Shown: positions 10,460 through 18,951 of the stretch, piece by piece
Layout of the letters: every line of letters begins with the position of its first letter
How positions within the stretch are numbered: the stretch's first letter is position 1
Origin: Ostreococcus lucimarinus CCE9901
Lineage: Eukaryota > Chlorophyta > Mamiellophyceae > Mamiellales > Bathycoccaceae
Length of the DNA: 64,000 nucleotides
Assembly (NCBI RefSeq): GCF_000092065.1
Contig: NC_009357.1
Coordinates: 558,001-622,000, forward strand
Direction of reading: 5' to 3'
The notes under the pieces: model-generated
What the model was told of the DNA's origin: nothing
What the model saw: the letters and a program-made list of their open reading frames with translations, nothing else
Databases searched by the model: none
Program-made: the position numbers and the translations under genes

Positions 10460-11057
10460 TTAAACGCCCACCTTGACGAGCTCCATCTCGAAAATGAGCA
10501 CGGAGTCCGGCTTGATGAGCGGCGTAGGGGATGATTTACCGTACGCCAGCTCGGACGGAATTACGAGTTCCCACTTATCGCCCTCCTTCATGAGCTGCAT
10601 CGCCTCGGTCCAGCCACTGATGACTTGATTCGGCGCGAACGTCGTCGGTTGACCGCGCTTGTACGACGAATCAAACTCCTCGCCCTGGATATTCTTCCCA
10701 GAGTAGTGACACGAGCACGGCGTCGACTTCGAGGGCGAGGGCCCACCCTCCGGTCCAGATTTCAAAACGCGATACTGCAACCCCGACGGCAGCTCGACCA
10801 CGCCCGGTTTCAACTTATTGGCCTGCGTCGCGCGACGAACCATCGTCGTCAGTCCACATCGCGTCGTCGGACGCGTCCGGTTCGTCGAGTCATCGAACCA
10901 TCCCATCATCGCGCGCGCGCATTCGTTCGCCGCGCACCGCGAGAAACGCCGCGCCGTCGCTCTTCGCGTCCGCCATGCCGCCGACGAACGCGCAACCGAT
11001 CAACGCGATCACCGCCAGGACGAGCGCGAGCGTCGTCGATCGTCGCCCGCGAGCCAT
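10460..11057 (-). CDS. Secretory-pathway FKBP-type peptidyl-prolyl isomerase, two exons
   Basis: Model: exon 1 11057..10938, intron 10823..10937 (115 nt), exon 2 10822..10460; 160 aa. Exon 1 gives MARGRRSTTLALVLAVIALI, a clear signal peptide or anchor. It joins in phase 0 to ANKLKPGVVELPSG. The intron has donor GTGCGC, branch CTGAC and acceptor GACGCAG. Exon 2 is a complete FKBP domain with the usual pocket residues: FDSSYKRG, QVISGWTEAM, ELAYG. The family catalyses cis-trans isomerisation of prolyl bonds. The signal peptide places it in the ER or secretory route, and no KDEL-like tail is present (ends VKVGV). Without splicing, translation could start at the ATG at 10909 and give a 149-aa cytosolic form; I favour the spliced form because of the splice signals and hydrophobic leader. 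Confidence 0.82.
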
Positions 11058-11090
11058 CGCGGAGTGCGGATTCGCCGATCGCGCGCGCGT

Positions 11091-11151
11091 CGACCGATCG
11101 ATCGACCGATCGATCGATCGATCGACCGATCGATCGACCGACCGCGTCGAG
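11091..11151. repeat. GATC/GACC microsatellite
   Basis: Simple repeat of GATCGATC and GACC units in the divergent region between the FKBP and GATA-PHD genes. It is palindromic in most registers. Confidence 0.85.
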
Positions 11152-11341
11152 CGTCGGCCGAATCCGATCGCGACGCGACGATTCGATTCGTCACACTGGT
11201 CGAGACGCGCGTCGAGACGCGCGCGCGCGCTCGACGCGCGCGCGGCACACGACGACGACGACGCGCGCGGCGCGCGACGAGTGATTTTTAGAGAAAGCTC
11301 GCGCGCGCGACGCGACGCGACGCGACGAGGGCGCGGCGGGG

Positions 11342-13313
11342 ATGACGGCGAAGAAACGCGCGGAGGAACGCGCGAGGCGAGGGGAGACGAAGCGCTGCGG
11401 CAACGCGCCGTGCGGGAGCGAGGTGGGACGATCGATCGGCGCGATCGCGGACGACGGGACTGACGATGATTGGTAATCGTGCGCGCAGGAGACGCCGATG
11501 TGGCGTAAGGGGTGGATCGATGATGATGGGGTTGAGGTGGACTTGTGTAACGCGTGCGGTGCGCGGCGCGCGCGCGACGAGACGAAGACGACGCGAAAGC
11601 GCGCGGACGACGATGCGCGTGACACGCGACTGACGCGCGCGCGCTTGAATCGTAGGTTTGATTTTCAAGCGAGGGTGGTGGTGCGCGTGGTGTGCGTTGC
11701 CGTATCGCAAAGTGGGTGAAAACGATGAGGCGTTGCGTTCGCGGTGGGTTCCTTGCGAGTATTGTCATCGGTTTACACATTACGACTGCGAGAAACGCGA
11801 AGCGCCGGAGGCTTTGGAGGCTGAGCGATACGCGTGTCCGACGTGCAGAAATTTGAAAAAACTTCCGAAGCCTGCGAAAGAGATTGACCCCCCGAAGAGC
11901 TCGGAGGCGCAAATGATCGATGGACTTTTGGTGGTGATTCGTCCGTACGATCGAGCGCCGAAGAAATTCGACGAGGTCGGGGAAGTAAAGATCGTCAAGA
12001 AGACCGCGCATCGCCCGAGCGTGTCCACGAAACGTCCACGAAGTGCAGATGGGAAATCAAGCCGCACCGCACGAGTGCTCAAGTCGTCGTCTTCGGAGAA
12101 AGAGAAGAAGAAGCTTCCGTTATCGTCGAATGCGCCGCGGCGCGCAGTGTCAAAATCGATTCGCGGAGGCAAGCCGACGGGGCTCGCATCACTGGCCAAG
12201 GTGGCGACTCGAGTGTTACCAGAGCGTATGGTTCGATCTGAAGCTTACAAACGCGCGCAAGCAGCAGAGGAAGCGAAAGAGGAGGAGCTCGCATTGAGTA
12301 CTCGTCGAAGCGGACGCGCGCCAAAGGAGTTGGCGAAGGCCGCCGGGCAAGATTTCTTGCACGAACCTCGACATCAATCTCGTCCAAGTCAACCAGTTTT
12401 TCGAAGCGGTGTCCGTCAGCAGTCAACTGTCAATGAATCGTTGTACGCCGAACCTTTTTACGGTCAACACGGTGGTCTTGGTTTCGCCGCATCCATGGAA
12501 GCGCGATTGGTACACAACGAATTGTCACCGCAAGGCGTCCTGTATCCCGAAGAAACGGGTGGTATGGTTGGTCCGCTACGTACGTTGGGTATGGGTACTA
12601 AGACTCCGGATCAAACCTTCGTTCGACGACCCCCGCTCGCTCCAAAGCAGCAACGCGGGTCTCCAAAAGTTCCAGACCAATTGACGTCTTCGACGGTGAA
12701 GAAGTCAATTCGTCGGGAAAGCGGAGGGCGCGCGGAAGAACACGAGCTCATGACGGTTGCATCACAATTGATCGAGGCACAGTGTGAAGCATACGATCAA
12801 TACACGGTCACAATCAATGTTTGTAGACTGCTGAACAAGCTCGACGTGATGCGCGGATACACGACGCGCGATATGATCGTCAAGTTCAATTTGCATCGCA
12901 TCGTTGGAGATCTCTTGATGAATGATGACATTCGCATCCGTCTTGCGGCTGACAAGTTGCTGAAAATTCCATCATGGCGCGAGGCTATCTGCGGAAACGC
13001 GACGCCTCAGCGTTCGATGCAATTGCCCGTGATGCCGACGCACCAGCCTTTCGCATCGTTACAAGCCGCTCCTTCGATGGAGGCGGCTGCACCGCCGACG
13101 CATATCGTGAGCAAGCCCGTACCACGACGTCCTCGAGCGCCACGCGAAGCGAAAGCAATGGCCTTAATGGCGTCGCAGTCTTCACCCACCGAGACGATCA
13201 CTCCACCTCAGACTCAGTATCCGTACTTTGAGACGGCGAGCCAGGATGTCGCTGACATCGACAACGCGCTCTTGCTCTCTGGTGGTCAAGATGCGAGTCA
13301 ACGAATGATTTAG
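11342..13313 (+). CDS. GATA zinc finger + PHD-like + TFIIS-N-like protein, three exons
   Basis: Model: exons 11342..11422, 11489..11558, 11656..13313; 602 aa. The long frame opens only with TTG at 11658. Splicing adds a GATA finger spread over all three exons: KRCGNAPCGSE | ETPMWRKG...VDLCNACG | LIFKRG. Introns are 66 and 97 nt, with donors GTGGGA and GTGCGC, CTGAC branch sites and CAG/TAG acceptors. The knuckle C-x4-C is wider than the usual C-x2-C. Next comes a PHD-like Cys/His set (WWCAWC, CEYCHRFTHYDC, CPTC; residues 58-106), a long basic disordered region, and near residues 415-485 a helical block resembling the TFIIS N-terminal domain (CRLLNKLDVMRGYTTRDMIV, then a second half ending KIPSW). 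It is likely a nuclear chromatin or transcription regulator. The stop is 33 bases from the convergent RDEL gene. Confidence 0.8.
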
Positions 13314-13346
13314 AAGAAATGTGCGCGTGAATTTTACTACACTCTA

Positions 13347-14870
13347 CTAAAGTTCGTCTCGAACGCTCGGATTCGCACTCGTGCCTTCTTCGCCCAAAAG
13401 GTCTTCATCTTCTTTGTCAGCATCTTCGTTGGCGTCTTCCATAACGTTGTCTTCGGGAATTGGTGGTGTTGGTTTCGGAGGCTGCGGCGGTTTCTTTTGT
13501 TTGGCATCGAACGTCCAACCCGCGGGTTTTGATTTCGGCAAACGCGCCGATCCTCGCGGTGCCTTTGGAGATGACGAGTCACACTGCGCGACTTCGCGCT
13601 CAAGCATCGCGTTGCGTTGTCTCAACGCGAGGTTTTCCTTTTGAAGCGTTTCGAGCTCCTCTAATGAGCCAGCGGCTTCGGTGTATTCGTTCGCCATATC
13701 ACGATGAGCCGCGGTGAGTCCCGCGAGACCGCACAACCATTGCTCAGGGACGAGAGTTTTGTCACCCTTACCGTGACCGTCGAGCAAATCGAGCAAATCG
13801 GCTTTGATGAATTCCCACGCGCTTGGCGGCGGCATCAACTCGTAAGCTTGCTCTTCTTGACCTTCCACCGCTTGCGCATACTCGGGATGAATTGAGTTCG
13901 CAGCGAGCTCCCAAACGGCGTTTGCGCATACGACATCGATCGTCGATTCCATCATCGCTGCGTATCCGAGTTCGCGCTCGGCCTCAATCAAAGTCTCGGC
14001 GATTTCGTAATAGTTAAGCGTTTCGTTTTGTCGACGAATCAATCTCACCTCTACTCGTTTCGCATGATCATCGTCTTCTATGCTTTCCATCTTCGGCACG
14101 AATAACAACCCGGCGACCCCTGCTTCGTGAAATGGCAATCCCATGATGTACCTCGATCCGACGAGCGACGACGCCCTGGCGTACGCCACCTTCCCGTCGA
14201 ACGATTTTGCCAACACTTTCAACCACGGCACCTCCTCCAATAAAATCGCCCGCACTACCGTCTCATTACGTTCGACAAACTCTAACACTTCGTGTCTCGA
14301 GCGCACCTCCTCCACCTCCTCGAATCGATTCTCTGGAACGTACTTCACCAGCCAATTCGCCAACGCGGCGCCGTCGGTCGCGTCCCCTTCGAACATGTGC
14401 ATCTCGTTACTTATCGCCAGCGCGATGAACCCGCACCCCGCCTTCCTCGCTCTCGCGCGCATCCCGTGTCGATCCGTTGGTTTCGAGAGCGCCTTCACCT
14501 CCGCGATTCTCGACACATCCGTCCCTTCGTGCGTCGCCTCCGCCACGACGACGTCTCGCAGTCGTCCCGCGCCGTCGATCGCCCGCGCGAACCGTCGCCA
14601 CGACGCTTTCACGCTCGAGCCCTCGCAATACGACGACGTGTCTTCGGGAAACACACCGAGGACGTAATCTGCGCTGGCGCTCATGAGCTTCATCTCGATC
14701 TCGACGAATCGCACGCGCGCGACGGTTTTCGGCAGCGCCAGCGCGGTGTCGTTCGCGTCGCCTCCTATGGCGAACGCGTGCGCTCGAGGCGCGTCCGCGC
14801 GCGACGAGCGAACCATCAGCGCGCATGCGACCGCCAGCGCGCACGCGCGCGCGAGGCGACGACGTCTCAT
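13347..14870 (-). CDS. ER-lumen protein with RDEL tail, PDI-like without CxxC
   Basis: 507 residues from the ATG at 14870; the frame extends upstream only as a non-conserved leader. The N-terminus is a signal peptide (MRRRRLARACALAVACALM) and the C-terminus is RDEL, an ER-retrieval signal, so the protein should reside in the ER lumen. The middle can be read as thioredoxin-like folds (VLGVFPEDTSSYC at the place of a PDI active site, then a second fold with AGLLFVPKMESIEDD), but no CxxC pair is visible, so disulfide chemistry is unlikely. A Leu/Glu coiled coil (LEELETLQKENLALRQR) and an acidic, proline-rich tail precede RDEL. The domain call is weak; the sorting signals are strong. It could be a client-binding chaperone partner of the nearby calnexin, but that is inference. 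Confidence 0.75.
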   Translation of the reverse strand: MRRRRLARACALAVACALMVRSSRADAPRAHAFAIGGDANDTALALPKTVARVRFVEIEMKLMSASADYVLGVFPEDTSSYCEGSSVKASWRRFARAIDGAGRLRDVVVAEATHEGTDVSRIAEVKALSKPTDRHGMRARARKAGCGFIALAISNEMHMFEGDATDGAALANWLVKYVPENRFEEVEEVRSRHEVLEFVERNETVVRAILLEEVPWLKVLAKSFDGKVAYARASSLVGSRYIMGLPFHEAGVAGLLFVPKMESIEDDDHAKRVEVRLIRRQNETLNYYEIAETLIEAERELGYAAMMESTIDVVCANAVWELAANSIHPEYAQAVEGQEEQAYELMPPPSAWEFIKADLLDLLDGHGKGDKTLVPEQWLCGLAGLTAAHRDMANEYTEAAGSLEELETLQKENLALRQRNAMLEREVAQCDSSSPKAPRGSARLPKSKPAGWTFDAKQKKPPQPPKPTPPIPEDNVMEDANEDADKEDEDLLGEEGTSANPSVRDEL

Positions 14871-14993
14871 CGCTCGAGGCGCGGAATGCAGGTCGAACGC
14901 CAACCGGATTACCGTCGACGCCGGCGGATTACGGTTGGCGACGCGTCGTCGAAGTCGCGATGCGTTCGCTAGATATTGTATCCTCGTATTACA

Positions 14994-15035
14994 TTCATGC
15001 GTGCATTCATTCACTCATTCATTCACTCACTCATC
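14994..15035. repeat. ATTC/ACTC microsatellite
   Basis: Simple repeat of CATT, CACT and CATC units upstream of the RDEL-protein gene, in the tract between two co-oriented genes (14871-15090). Confidence 0.8.
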
Positions 15036-15090
15036 GCGCCGTTTCATCAATCATCCGTCGCGTCGCGTCGCCGCGCGACGGTCGCCGCCC

Positions 15091-15591
15091 TCACGCGCGC
15101 TTCTCCTTCGCCTTCGACGCCTCTCTCAACTCGCTCAGCTCGCTTCGCATCCCCAACCAAAACATCAGCGCTCCCACGAGGGCGATGTTCTTAAAAAACA
15201 TAATCATTTCGATTCCCGCCGTCGCCTCGTCGCCCAGCACCGCGGCTTCGCTCGCGCTTCGCCAAAACGGATGCATCGCGAGCGACACGCTCAGCGTGAA
15301 CAGAATCAACATCTTCGCCCCGAGCGCGTACCCGCACGCGAAGAGCGCGGATCCCGCGAGCTCCACGACCGTCGCCGCTCTCACCAGCGCGTGATCGCTC
15401 GGAAGCAGCGCGCAGAGATCGACGCCGACGTTGGCGTTGATTGAAGATTTGAGCGACCGCAGCGCCGGCGTGACGGATTGGAAGAGCGCGGCGTCGGCGC
15501 CGTGCGCGCGAAGGGCGCGCCATTTCTCCAGGGCGCTGGCGAGGAAGATGAAAGAGAAGAGCGCGCGGCCGATGGCGGTGGTCGCGGCCAT
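15091..15591 (-). CDS. HR-like lesion-inducing (HRLI/DoxX-like) membrane protein
   Basis: 166 residues from the ATG at 15591 (MAATTAIGRALFSFIFLASA). Upstream in-frame codons start only with TTG. Four hydrophobic segments are visible: near the N-terminus, in the middle (VVELAGSALFACGYALGAKM, then LILFTLSVSLAM) and at the end (FFKNIALVGALMFWLGM). The final FFKNIALVGAL motif matches the plant family annotated as HR-like lesion-inducing protein, a DoxX-related membrane family of unknown biochemical role. A basic KAKEKRA tail faces one side. It is co-oriented with calnexin, 177 bases downstream of the calnexin stop. Confidence 0.78.
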   Translation of the reverse strand: MAATTAIGRALFSFIFLASALEKWRALRAHGADAALFQSVTPALRSLKSSINANVGVDLCALLPSDHALVRAATVVELAGSALFACGYALGAKMLILFTLSVSLAMHPFWRSASEAAVLGDEATAGIEMIMFFKNIALVGALMFWLGMRSELSELREASKAKEKRA

Positions 15592-15768
15592 GGTCGCGTC
15601 GAGGAGTGACGCGGCGGTCGAAGCGAGCGCGCGAGCGCGTGATTCGACCGATTGGCGCGTTTGAAGCGTTGGATTGGACAAACAACAGCCGCGTGTGTTG
15701 GGTTATTAAAATCGTCTCGAGCGTGTCTTCGCTTGGTGCGACGCGATTTCGACGCCATGAATGTGCGC

Positions 15769-17757
15769 TCACGAAGAGCGGCGGACGCGGCGCTTGGACG
15801 GGGTCTTCTTCTCGTCTTCGGCCGGCGGCTCGTTTTCGTCGCCCTCGTTTTCGTCGTCGTCGTCCTCCTTGACGTCGTCGTCCTTCTTCTTCTTCGCGTC
15901 CTTGGCTTGTTGCGCCTTCTTCGACTTTTGCTCGTCGGTCGGGCGCATGAACTTGACGGCGATGAAGAGAATGATCAACGCGATGGGGAGAGTGACGAAA
16001 GTGAGGTAGTAGTGGAGGGCGTTGGTGGCAAAGTGCGACATGGCATCTTGCGCGAAGACGCCGACGGGGCCCGGGATTTTGTCGGCGATGGACTCGAAGA
16101 AACGGAGACCGATCGGAGCCGAGGGCTCGCGAGCGGCTTCGGCGTCAGCCTTGGCCTTCGCTTCTTGTTCACGAGCTTCGACGGCAGAGTTCACCGCTTC
16201 AGCCTTGGCCTCAAACGCATCCTTACCGAAAGCCTTGACGGCGGCGATGTCTTCGTCGGCGACAATGTTGTCGAGCACTAAGCCCTTGGACATGGTCCAG
16301 ACTTCGACACCAACGGCACCAATCTTACCGATGTTCGCCAATGGAGTCTTGTCTTCGTAGAACTTCGGGTTCGCGATTTGCTTCGGCTTCCATTCGCCCT
16401 TGTACTTCGGGTTGTCGATCATCGGCGCGTACCACTTGCCCTTGTACTCCGGGTTGGGCTTTTCCGGACGAGTCCACTCGCCGCAACCAGAAACTTCGGC
16501 GCACGCCGGGTTGGGCACCATCGGAGCTTCCCAGTCACCGTCTTCTTCGACGTCCCAGTCTTCGGGGATGACGGCTTCCTCGTCTTCGACTTGGGCCGGT
16601 TCGTCGTCGAGCCAGTCATCCGGCTTGACGGCGTCCATGTCCGGAATCATCGCCGGAGCGTCTTCGTCCCAGTCCGCCGGCTTCTTCGCCTTGGGATCCG
16701 GAATCTTGTCTTCATCGACCCAATCTTCGGGCTTCTTGTCATCGGGATCGTCAATCTCCTTGGGCGGGTTGAACGGCGGCTCAAAGTCCTCGAACAGAGA
16801 GCCCGTGCGTTCCTCCTTGCCGTCGATGGAGACGGTGTACGTGTTATCCTCGTTGACCTCCAAAGAGTAGAGATGCACCTTCTCGTCGACCGGCATGCGC
16901 GGCGGGTTCTTCAAGTGCTTCTCTTCGACTTCGCCGTCGAGCGGGGACTTGTGCTTGAAGATGACGTGCACCTTGTTCGTACCGCCGCACTTATCCGGAC
17001 CAAACATCACCGTGTACGGCGTGTCTCCGTCGAACGAATCCGCGTCGTACTCGTCGGCGTTCAAGTACTTCAAGTACGCACCACCGCATTCCAACCCTTC
17101 TTCTTGGCGCGCTTCGAACTGAAGCGCGAAACCGTTGGACGGATCGAGCGGGGAAGACAACGCCTTGGACACGCCGTAGTGCTGCGCCTCCTTCGGAAGG
17201 TACAACCCGTAGTCATCCGTATCCTTCGCCTTCTTCGCGATCGCCTTACCTACATCGCGCGAAACCATCGATCGTTCGAGTCAGTCACGCATCGCGACGC
17301 GCGTTTCGTCCCATCCACCGCCGTCGTCCCCCCGTCGTCGATTCCCGTCCCGTCGCCGTCGCTCGCGCTCGCGCGATCTCGGATCTCCGTCTCGCCTCGC
17401 GCGTCCCCCTCCCGCCCCTCCGCGCGCGCCTCGACGCCCGCTCGACCCTCTCCCGCGCCTCCGCGCGTCTTCCCGCGCCCGCGCGTCCGTCCTCGCGCGC
17501 GCGTCCCGATCGTTCGCGCGTCATCCCTCGCGCCTCCGCCATCGAATCTCGTCGAAGCCGCCGTCCATCGCGATGGGCGTCTTCTTGCGCGATCGTCGCG
17601 TCGCGCGTCGCGCACCCGTGTACTTGGCCTCGCTCGAGCGCGTCCATCCCGCGAGCGCGCCGTCGTCGAACGTCTCCGCGAGCTTGAGCGCGCTCGCGGG
17701 CGCGCAGAGCGCGCCGAGGGCGACCGCGCACGCGACGCGCGTCGCGCGCGTCGGCAT
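15769..17757 (-). CDS. CNX: Calnexin, two exons
   Basis: Model: exon 1 17757..17616, intron 17250..17615 (366 nt), exon 2 17249..15769; 540 aa. Exon 1 supplies a signal peptide ([17 protein letters not shown], ending at APASA) and the first lectin strands ([21 protein letters not shown]). Exon 2 resumes with [18 protein letters not shown]. The donor is GTGCGC; the acceptor GATGTAG lies 35 nt after CTGAC. The lectin domain holds the conserved GGAYLKYL and FGPDKCG. The P-domain has both repeat types ([13 protein letters not shown]-like and [15 protein letters not shown]-like). One membrane span lies near residues 460-480 ([19 protein letters not shown]), followed by a charged Lys/Asp/Glu cytosolic tail. 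It is an ER lectin chaperone binding monoglucosylated glycoproteins. Without exon 1 the long frame begins only at a non-native start, which supports the splice. Confidence 0.93.
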
Positions 17758-17891
17758 CGCGTCGTCGAGTGGCGACGCGACGCGGCGATCGCGCGCCAAT
17801 CGGATCGCGCGGCGCGTGCGATCGCGCGCGCGTGGGCATACAGTGAGGCGATCGGACGCGCGGAGACAGAGAGATCTCGGGGAGGGTGTTT

Positions 17892-17945
17892 CGCCCGGGG
17901 CGCGCGTCTCGCCCGGGGAGGGTTTTTCGCCCGGGGAGGGTTTTT
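17892..17945. repeat. 18-bp tandem repeat in the divergent calnexin promoter
   Basis: Two perfect copies of CGCCCGGGGAGGGTTTTT (17910-17927, 17928-17945), preceded in register by a half-conserved copy (17892-17909) and a G-rich fragment before that. It lies between the calnexin start (17757) and the start of the unknown gene at 18026. Confidence 0.85.
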
Positions 17946-18025
17946 CGCGTCGTCGTCGGACGAGGGTGGTTTCGCGCGTCGCGACGGCGCGACGGCGACG
18001 CACCGCGGCGCGCGGCGCGCGAACG

Positions 18026-18730
18026 ATGCGCGCGACGACGACGACGACGACGACGCGCGGGCGAGGACGCGGACGCGTCCGACCGCGCGGGCGGCGCGAG
18101 GACGCGCGGACGGCGCGAGGACGCGCGACGCGCGGCGACGGACGGGACGACGCGCGCGCGATCGATCGACGCGCGGTGACGGTCGCGAAGGCGGCGCTCG
18201 CGCTGGGGGAGGCGCTCGCGTTCCCGTGGCTCACGGAGGCGGCGACGCGGCCGCGCGCGAACGGGGACGAGGACGTGCGAACGGGGACGCGGGCGTGGTT
18301 CGCGTCGTTGCTGCCCGCGGAGCGCGACGCGAGGGCGATGGAGGAGGCGGTCGCGGCGCTGGCGCGCGGCGAGCGGGCGTTGGGGGAGAAAAATGCGAAA
18401 GCCGCGATCGAGGCGCTGTCGAAGATCGAGACGCTGGTGCCGCGGGAGTACAAGCTGAATCAACGCGCCGGGTTGCTGCTGAGCGAGGCGTACAAGCTCG
18501 CGGGCGATAACGCGAGGTATCTGGAGTATAAAAATCGCGTGTGGTGGTGGGGAAGGGGTTTGCGATGGCCGGGTTGGTACATAATCGCGTATCTGAGCGC
18601 TCGAAGCGCGTATTTCGACGCTAAAGAGGACGACGAGGCGGCGTTTTCGATGTCGGAAGCCGGCGTCGTCGCGCCGCTGTGGGTCGGTTTGCTGTTCCTG
18701 CTCGTGGAATACGGCTTGCCCGATTACTAG
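18026..18730 (+). CDS. Unknown membrane protein, possibly plastid-targeted
   Basis: 234 residues from the ATG at 18026. The frame continues upstream to 17573, across the calnexin exon on the other strand, so the earlier start is unlikely. Residues 1-55 are Arg/Thr rich and transit-peptide-like. The middle is helical and TPR-like (ARGERALGEKNAKAAIEAL, then LNQRAGLLLSEAYKLAG). The C-terminal 80 residues hold aromatic, conserved-looking blocks (EYKNRVWWWGRGLRWPGWY) and a terminal hydrophobic helix (APLWVGLLFLLVEYGLPDY). I do not recognise the family. It is divergent from calnexin across 268 bp carrying an 18-bp tandem repeat. A small TPR-containing membrane-anchored protein is a fair description; the role is unknown. 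Confidence 0.65.
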   Translation: MRATTTTTTTRGRGRGRVRPRGRREDARTARGRATRGDGRDDARAIDRRAVTVAKAALALGEALAFPWLTEAATRPRANGDEDVRTGTRAWFASLLPAERDARAMEEAVAALARGERALGEKNAKAAIEALSKIETLVPREYKLNQRAGLLLSEAYKLAGDNARYLEYKNRVWWWGRGLRWPGWYIIAYLSARSAYFDAKEDDEAAFSMSEAGVVAPLWVGLLFLLVEYGLPDY

Positions 18731-18762
18731 CGGATAGATTGCGGATAGATAGCGGATAGATA
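18730..18762. repeat. 11-bp tandem repeat
   Basis: Three copies of GCGGATAGATA/T, starting at the last base of the stop codon of the 18026 gene and running into the 221-bp spacer before the REV1-like gene. Confidence 0.85.
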
Positions 18763-18951
18763 ACGCGCGGTTAGTTGACGATTTGTTTGTTTCATCATTA
18801 TTTGCGCGCATCATCGCGCATCATCATTTGCGCGCCGTCGTCCGCGAGCCTCGAGCGACGACTCTGCGCGAGCGCTCCGAGCGGTCGAGCATCTGGAAGA
18901 CGTCACCGTCGCGCGCGCGACGTGCGTCGGCGTCCCGCGCGCGCGCGACGC

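Noticed and set aside
11091-11151. Regulatory palindrome array
   Set aside because: The GATC/GACC repeat is a simple microsatellite; palindromy follows from the unit itself.
10890-12011. 373-aa minus-strand frame across the GATA-PHD gene
   Set aside because: Only its last 55 codons matter (the FKBP signal-peptide exon); the rest is Arg/Ser-rich shadow of the GATA-PHD gene.
16378-18510. 710-aa plus-strand frame antisense to calnexin
   Set aside because: Pure shadow: Arg/Val-rich, opposite the well-supported calnexin frame, ending in low complexity.
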